9,720 bases of DNA from NCBI GenBank assembly GCA_035653295.1, contig DASRCB010000145.1:1-9720 (forward strand), read 5' to 3'. Of this stretch, positions 5,704 through 9,720 are shown piece after piece. The position numbers and the translations under genes are program-made. This stretch comes from DASRCB01 sp035653295. Lineage in GTDB: Bacteria; Acidobacteriota; Terriglobia; Bryobacterales; Bryobacteraceae. Numbering within the stretch: the first letter of the stretch is position 1; every line of letters begins with the position of its first letter. The notes beneath the pieces were generated by a model. That model saw nothing but the letters and a program-made list of their open reading frames with translations. It was not told the origin of the DNA and ran no database searches.

Positions 5704-8325
5704 CTACTGATATCGGAGAACGACCACCGGATCGAGGGTGTAAGCCCGCCAGGCGGGGATCAGAGCGGCGGCCACGGCAACGCCCAGCAGCACGAGGGCG
5801 GCGCTGCCGAACGTCAGCGGATCGGTCGGGGCGACCTCAAAGAGAAACGTCCTGAGAACGCGGCCGGCGGCCAGAGCGCCCGCCGCGCCGATGAGCACGC
5901 CGGCCCCGGCCAGGGGTAACGTGCGGCGAATCACCATGCGCACGACGCTCCGATTGCTGGCGCCCATTGCCATGCGAATGCCGATTTCGCGCGTTCGCTC
6001 GGCAACCGACGATGCGACCACGCCATACAGGCCGATTGCGGACAGGAGCACGGCCATGATCGAGAACGCCCCGAGCACCTGAGCGAGGAAACGAGAGGCG
6101 GCGGTGACTCCCAGGATGGCATCATCCATACTGGCGATCTGCACCGGCTCATCGGCATCCACCTGACGGATAATGCTGCGAATGGATGTGGCCACGGCCC
6201 GGGGCCGCGAAGCCGTCCGCAGAACGAACGTCATGTGGCTGAGGAAGAACGGCTGACCGACCTGCAGCAAAGGCTGATAAATGGCCGGCGAAGGCTGGTC
6301 GGTGAGTTGCTCCTGGCGAATGTCATCCACCACACCGACAACGGTGAGCCAGTCGCCGGGCCCGGGCTTGTCCTCCATGGAGATCCGCCTGCCCAGCGGA
6401 TCGTCGCCCCGCCACAGCGTGCGTGCGACTGACTTGCTGACGATCACCACGCCGGGCGCGCTGCCGTTGTCGTGGTCGGAAAACGCGCGCCCGCTCAGCA
6501 GACGTATGCCCATGGCGCGAAAATAACCGGGACTGACCACTGGCTTGACGGCCATGAACCCTGGCGGCCGGCGATATCCGCCGTCCATTTCGAAGGTGCC
6601 GCGAATGTCGGCCTGCCCAAGCGGGATCCAGTTCACAGCCCCCACGGCTTGTACGCCGGCAACACTGGAGAGCTTCGCCAGCACGCTTTGATGAAAAGCG
6701 CGCATCTTCGCCGCCGTAGAGTAGGCCGAATCGGGAAGATCGACGGTCGCGGTCAGCACATTCCTCGGCTGGAATCCGGGATTCACGGAGAGAATCTGGC
6801 GCAGGCTCCTGAGCAGCAGGCCAGCGCCGGTCAGCAGAACGAGAGCCAGCGCGACCTCGGCGACAACAAGGACGCTGCGCAGTTTCTGCCTGCCGCCGGT
6901 GGAGGTTCGGCCGCCTTCGGCGAGGTGCAGCCGAAGATCACGCCGCGTCGCCTGAAAGGCCGGCGCGAGGCCGAATAGGAATCCGGTTAGCAGTGACAGG
7001 CCGAACGCGAACACGATGACGCGAAAATCGAGGCCGATCTCGACGCCATGGGGAATGGCCGCCGCCGGCGCGAGCGCCAGGAGCGCGGGCGTGACAGCTT
7101 TGGCGAGGAGGACGCCGCCCGCACCCCCAAGAACGAACGTCACCAGACTTTCCGTGAGTAACTGCCGGATGAGTCGCCAGCGGCTTGCGCCCAGCGCGGC
7201 GCGCACCGAGATTTCGTGGCGGCGCGATGCCGCGCGGATGAGGAGGAGGTTGGCAACGTTCGCGCAGGCGATCAGCAGGACGAAGGCCACGGCCCCCGTA
7301 AAGACGAGCAGAGGCTTCCGAACCGGGGCGACCACCCTATCGTGCAGTCCCCGGACACTCGCTTCATATTCGCTTCGGTGAGCATTTGGATAGATCGGCA
7401 GCGACGACGCGAGCGCTTTGAACGCGAACTCGGCGCCCTGCGCAGAAACGCCCTGTCGCAGGCGACCGATGACCGGCCGCGCCCACGAATTATGGCCGAG
7501 GTGAATCTCCAGCGGCGTCCACAACTCCGCGCCGGCGGGAAAGATGAACTTCGGCGGCATCACGCCGATGATGGTGCAGGGAATCCCATCCAGCCTGACA
7601 ACACGTCCCACAGCGCGAGGGTCAGCGCCAAACCGGTCGCGCCACAGCTTGTCGCTAACAATTACGACAGCGTTGCGCCCCGGCTCCCCTTCCGCGGGGA
7701 CGAAGGTCCTGCCGATCGCGGCATTGCTGCGCAAAACATGGAAGAAGTCCGTGGTGACGGCCACGCCGGCGGCCCGAAGCGGCTCGCCCGCGCCGGTCAG
7801 AGTCACGGGATTGTTGCCGTATGTGGCCACGCTCTCGAACTCGCGCTGGCGCCGCTCGAACTCGAGATAGTCTTCGTCCGACATACTCCCCTGCTCGAAA
7901 AACGGATTGGCGCGCGGCTGGTACGAAATGAAGAAGAGCCGCCCGGGCTCGGGGAACGGCAGCGGACGGAGCAGGACGGAGCTGACGATGCTGAAGACGG
8001 CCGTGTTCGCTCCGATGCCGAGCGCGAGCACGAGGATCGCGACCACCGCGAATCCCGGAGTCGTGAGCAGGGTGCGCAGGGCATAGCGCAGGTCGCGGCC
8101 GAACGCATCGACAGAAGGGAACAGATCGGCGTCGCGCGTGCGCTCTTTGAGCAGAGTACGATTTCCGAAGCGGCGTACGGCGTTGTCGCGGGCGGCAGCC
8201 GGGCTCATGCCCGCTTTGATGTTGTCCTCCATGCGTGCTTCGATGTGAAAGCGCATCTCCTCATCGAGGCCGCGCTCCAGATCGTCGTTGCCGATCAGGT
8301 TCCTGAGTCGATCGATCCAGGCCAT
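5704..8325 (-). CDS. ADOP-type (acidobacterial duplicated orphan permease) MacB/FtsX-like permease
   Basis: An 873-residue membrane protein of the FtsX/MacB permease class, with the duplicated layout typical of ADOP proteins. Residues 1-75 form a soluble cytoplasmic prefix (DDLERGLDEEMRFHIEARME; AARDNAVRRFGN). Repeat 1 has membrane segments near 91-115, 338-362, 387-415 and 434-457 around a large periplasmic MacB-like domain (about 116-335). Repeat 2 has segments near 485-505, 746-770, 800-824 and 838-860 around a second periplasmic domain (about 506-745). Each repeat carries the FtsX-type cytoplasmic loop: RRHEISVRAALGASRWRLIRQ (368-388, part) and ERTREIGIRMAMGAS (776-790). No ATPase gene is adjacent, hence 'orphan'. 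Such permeases are thought to work in efflux or lipoprotein/peptide handling, but the substrate is unknown. ATG 8325 begins 13 bp after the padR stop with GGGGAAA just upstream, so it is co-transcribed with padR. The reading frame is intact. Confidence 0.95.
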   Translation of the reverse strand: MAWIDRLRNLIGNDDLERGLDEEMRFHIEARMEDNIKAGMSPAAARDNAVRRFGNRTLLKERTRDADLFPSVDAFGRDLRYALRTLLTTPGFAVVAILVLALGIGANTAVFSIVSSVLLRPLPFPEPGRLFFISYQPRANPFFEQGSMSDEDYLEFERRQREFESVATYGNNPVTLTGAGEPLRAAGVAVTTDFFHVLRSNAAIGRTFVPAEGEPGRNAVVIVSDKLWRDRFGADPRAVGRVVRLDGIPCTIIGVMPPKFIFPAGAELWTPLEIHLGHNSWARPVIGRLRQGVSAQGAEFAFKALASSLPIYPNAHRSEYEASVRGLHDRVVAPVRKPLLVFTGAVAFVLLIACANVANLLLIRAASRRHEISVRAALGASRWRLIRQLLTESLVTFVLGGAGGVLLAKAVTPALLALAPAAAIPHGVEIGLDFRVIVFAFGLSLLTGFLFGLAPAFQATRRDLRLHLAEGGRTSTGGRQKLRSVLVVAEVALALVLLTGAGLLLRSLRQILSVNPGFQPRNVLTATVDLPDSAYSTAAKMRAFHQSVLAKLSSVAGVQAVGAVNWIPLGQADIRGTFEMDGGYRRPPGFMAVKPVVSPGYFRAMGIRLLSGRAFSDHDNGSAPGVVIVSKSVARTLWRGDDPLGRRISMEDKPGPGDWLTVVGVVDDIRQEQLTDQPSPAIYQPLLQVGQPFFLSHMTFVLRTASRPRAVATSIRSIIRQVDADEPVQIASMDDAILGVTAASRFLAQVLGAFSIMAVLLSAIGLYGVVASSVAERTREIGIRMAMGASNRSVVRMVIRRTLPLAGAGVLIGAAGALAAGRVLRTFLFEVAPTDPLTFGSAALVLLGVAVAAALIPAWRAYTLDPVVVLRYQ

Positions 8326-8338
8326 TGAGCTTTCCCCG

Positions 8339-8674
8339 TCAGGCCGGACGAAGCACCTTCTGAACGGCTTCGGTCAGCTGGGCCCAGTTCTTTTCCTCCT
8401 GTGCGAGCTGCCGCCGCCCGGCGGCAGTGATGGAGTAATAACGGGCGCGCCGATTGTTCTCCGAGGCGCCCCACTCGGCGCGCAGCCAGCCGGCCTGGGT
8501 CATGCGGTGCAGCGCGGGATAGAGCGAGCCTTCCTCGAGACGCAGGGCGTTATCCGACGCCTGCTCGACATGCAGTGTGATGCCATAGCCGTGCATCGGC
8601 CCGCACGTGTCAAGGGTCCTGAGCACAAGAAGGTCGAGTGTTCCCTGAAGGCGATCGTTCTTGTGGGCGGGCAT
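8339..8674 (-). CDS. PadR-family transcriptional regulator, acidobacterial type
   Basis: A 111-residue winged-helix repressor. It opens with the family's LQGTLDLLVLRTL (9-21), then GPMHGYGI (25-32), the recognition-helix region EEGSLYPALHRM (47-58), and the wing NNRRARYYSITAAGRRQL (73-90). A short C-terminal helix (about 92-108) would serve dimerisation. The family acts as dimeric, ligand-responsive repressors, often of a neighbouring transporter and of themselves. Here it is the first gene of a two-gene unit with the ADOP permease 13 bp downstream, a pairing repeated many times in acidobacterial genomes. A perfect inverted repeat ends two bases before the start codon and is the obvious self-operator. 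The inducing signal is unknown. The length is normal, and ATG 8674 fits the conserved N-terminus. Confidence 0.94.
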   Translation of the reverse strand: MPAHKNDRLQGTLDLLVLRTLDTCGPMHGYGITLHVEQASDNALRLEEGSLYPALHRMTQAGWLRAEWGASENNRRARYYSITAAGRRQLAQEEKNWAQLTEAVQKVLRPA

Positions 8675-8676
8675 GG

Positions 8677-8698
8677 CTCCTATAGACAGCTATAGGAG
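8677..8698. promoter_or_regulatory. Perfect inverted repeat, likely PadR operator (overlaps the padR ribosome-binding site)
   Basis: Arms CTCCTATAG (8677-8685) and CTATAGGAG (8690-8698) are exact reverse complements around a 4-base spacer (ACAG). The repeat ends two bases before the padR ATG. Read on the minus strand, the proximal arm supplies AGGAG, although only two bases from the ATG. The distal arm supplies a TATAG that could serve as a -10. A dimeric PadR bound here would block both padR and the ADOP gene. The symmetry is seen directly; PadR binding is inferred from position. Confidence 0.7.
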
Positions 8699-8722
8699 AC
8701 CACGGAACGAGGTTTCTGTCAA
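8689..8722 (-). promoter_or_regulatory. Candidate promoter of the padR-ADOP operon
   Basis: A perfect TTGACA lies at 8722-8717 on the minus strand. The best -10-like hexamer, TATAGC (8694-8689), is inside the operator dyad but 22 bp away, longer than the usual 17. With 17-bp spacing the hexamer would be TCTCCT, a poor match. The -35 box is convincing; the -10 assignment is uncertain. Confidence 0.45.
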
Positions 8723-8730
8723 GGCAATTC

Positions 8731-8755
8731 CGGGCGCCGCTCGAAATGGCGCCCG
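8731..8755 (-). terminator. Hairpin downstream of the Nudix gene, likely terminator
   Basis: Perfect 8-bp arms CGGGCGCC (8731-8738) and GGCGCCCG (8748-8755) enclose a 9-base loop. The hairpin starts 15 bases after the Nudix stop codon and lies just upstream of the padR -35 box. In the Nudix direction it is followed by GAATTG, not a T-run, so it is not a canonical intrinsic terminator. Its position suggests it insulates the padR operon from Nudix read-through. Confidence 0.5.
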
Positions 8756-8770
8756 TGTTTCAGCGGGTTA

Positions 8771-9406
8771 CTAATCGCATAGGGCGGGCAGCGCCGGATT
8801 TGTGGCGAATGCGAACAATGTTTTCAGTTGTGACGATGTAATCCGGTCTGTCGATAACTCCAGGGTTTCGATTTCGGGCAGCGTAAACCAGCGCGGTGAC
8901 GATGTCTCCGGCGTGTCCTCGACCAGGGAGCCTCCCCTGATCTCGCAGTGGATGAATGCCTTGTAGACATACCAGGGCTGCGGCGGGTGCGGGTGCCGGC
9001 GTTTATCGAAGAGCGCGAGCAGGCGCAGGGGCTCAACCAGTAACCCGGTCTCTTCCTTCACCTCTTTGGCGGCAACTTCGAAGGGCGTAAGTCCCACGTC
9101 CGCCCATCCACCGGGCAGGGTCCACCTGCCGCCGTCGATCTTTTCGCTCACCAGCAAAATCTCGGCCGCGCCCCGGAAGATTACTGCTCGGACGTCCACC
9201 TTCGGTGTTTGATAGCCATCTTCGGAAGCGAATACGCGCATGATCTTCTCGAAGGGTTCGTCGGTGAGCTCCTGGAGCAGGCAGGCGCTGATGCCTCTAA
9301 TCTCGTGATAGCGTTCCCGGTCATAAGAGTTCACCGCGTAGCCCAGGCCAGCCTGCGCGAGAGCCTGTAGCCTCTGGGCGTAACTCAGGAGTTCGAGCGC
9401 TTCCAT
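8771..9406 (-). CDS. Nudix hydrolase with N-terminal helical domain (ADP-ribose pyrophosphatase-like)
   Basis: A 211-residue protein. Residues 1-66 form the N-terminal helical domain seen in a Nudix subgroup (YAQRLQALAQAGL; SYDRERYHEIR; EDGYQTPKVDVR). The B. subtilis YjhB-type proteins are the closest I recall. The Nudix fold follows from about 68, with the box from Gly100 to Leu122. KEVKEETG (114-121) gives the metal-binding Glu118 and Glu119. The box departs from the textbook form in two places: Leu106 stands where the first Glu is expected, and Lys114 replaces Arg. The DVGLTP form appears to be normal for this subgroup rather than a loss. The enzyme would hydrolyse a nucleoside diphosphate linked to another group in the cytoplasm; ADP-ribose is a guess. 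ATG 9406 has GGAG one base upstream, closer than usual, but no better start keeps the N-terminal domain intact. Its transcript probably ends at the hairpin before padR. Confidence 0.9.
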   Translation of the reverse strand: MEALELLSYAQRLQALAQAGLGYAVNSYDRERYHEIRGISACLLQELTDEPFEKIMRVFASEDGYQTPKVDVRAVIFRGAAEILLVSEKIDGGRWTLPGGWADVGLTPFEVAAKEVKEETGLLVEPLRLLALFDKRRHPHPPQPWYVYKAFIHCEIRGGSLVEDTPETSSPRWFTLPEIETLELSTDRITSSQLKTLFAFATNPALPALCD

Positions 9407-9527
9407 GCTCCAGATCTATCATTCGCGTCGACGAATCCAGCACCGTAAGATCGAACAGATTCAGGGTAAGCGAGTTCGGGACGGCTGGATCGGCCATGAA
9501 GGCGAAGACGGGACCGTTCCGCGTCAG

Positions 9528-9720
9528 TCACGCCGTGCGGCGCCACGCATAATAGACCGGGATTCCCAGCAGGACAATAATCAGCCCGGGCCAGGTGTAG
9601 TTCGGCTTGTAGAGCAACAGCAGGATTTCGATTACCCCGGCAATGACGATGTACGCTGCCGGGAGCACCGGATAGCCGATGGCGCGATAGGGCCGCGGCA
9701 TGTCGGGGCGTTTTCGGCGC
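9528..9720 (-). CDS. APC-family amino acid permease, C-terminal end (5' part off the window)
   Basis: The last 63 codons and TGA (9530-9528) of a gene entering from the right edge. The visible part begins with RRKRPDMPRPYRAIGYPVLP, the typical cytoplasmic loop of APC-superfamily amino acid transporters. Two hydrophobic segments follow: AAYIVIAGVIEILLLLY and WPGLIIVLLGIPVYYAW, joined by a short KPNYT loop. It ends with a basic WRRTA tail. This matches the final two membrane helices of amino acid permeases of the basic/neutral amino acid exchanger kind. Substrate cannot be judged from this fragment. It lies on the same strand as the Nudix gene, 121 bp upstream of it. Confidence 0.85.
   Translation of the reverse strand, partial: RRKRPDMPRPYRAIGYPVLPAAYIVIAGVIEILLLLYKPNYTWPGLIIVLLGIPVYYAWRRTA

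Noticed and set aside
7216..8328. A 370-codon open frame antisense to the ADOP gene
   Set aside because: It mirrors the ADOP coding region, is very rich in Arg, Glu and Gly, and has no domain or ribosome-binding site.
1..9720. A multi-gene defence island, CRISPR array or mobile element
   Set aside because: Apart from the truncated TIR gene there is no nuclease, transposase, integrase, reverse transcriptase or repeat array. The rest are housekeeping, transport and carbohydrate genes.

Overview
The window reads as ordinary chromosome from an Acidobacteriota bacterium, most likely of the Solibacter/Bryobacter kind (inference). The strongest clue is a GC-rich gene pair made of an acidobacterial-type PadR regulator and an 'acidobacterial duplicated orphan permease' (ADOP). 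A Tat-type leader on a hydroxypyruvate-isomerase-like TIM-barrel protein fits the same group. Coding density is very high. No tRNA, rRNA, CRISPR array, insertion sequence or prophage gene was recognised.

Layout, left to right. (1) 1-474, plus strand: the C-terminal part of a TIR-domain protein whose start lies off the left edge. (2) 457-927, minus: a small secreted TPR protein, possibly a lipoprotein, whose tail overlaps the TIR gene tail by 18 bp. (3) 948-2786, plus: complete uvrC, divergent from the TPR gene across only 20 bp that hold back-to-back -10-like boxes. (4) 2826-3665, plus: an exported sugar-isomerase-like TIM-barrel protein, 39 bp behind uvrC. (5) 3835-5637, plus: an intact glycoside hydrolase family 2 enzyme. 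(6) 5704-8325, minus: ADOP permease. (7) 8339-8674, minus: PadR regulator, 13 bp upstream of the ADOP gene and so probably its operon leader. A perfect 9-bp inverted repeat sits just before the padR start codon. (8) 8771-9406, minus: Nudix hydrolase with an N-terminal helical domain. (9) 9528-9720, minus: the last 63 residues of an APC-type amino acid permease that continues past the right edge.

How the genes work together. The PadR/ADOP pair is the one clear functional unit: an autoregulated repressor controlling a MacB/FtsX-type permease that has no ATPase gene beside it here. The isomerase-like protein and GH2 enzyme may both serve carbohydrate use, but they appear to act in different compartments and the link is only proximity. 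UvrC is housekeeping nucleotide excision repair. The TIR fragment is the only gene with a possible link to defence or NAD+ signalling, and its partner genes, if any, would lie to the left of this window.

I did not find a convincing new multi-gene system. The points most worth a second look are the palindromic operator at padR, the truncated TIR gene, and the compact divergent promoter before uvrC with apparently leaderless starts on both sides.
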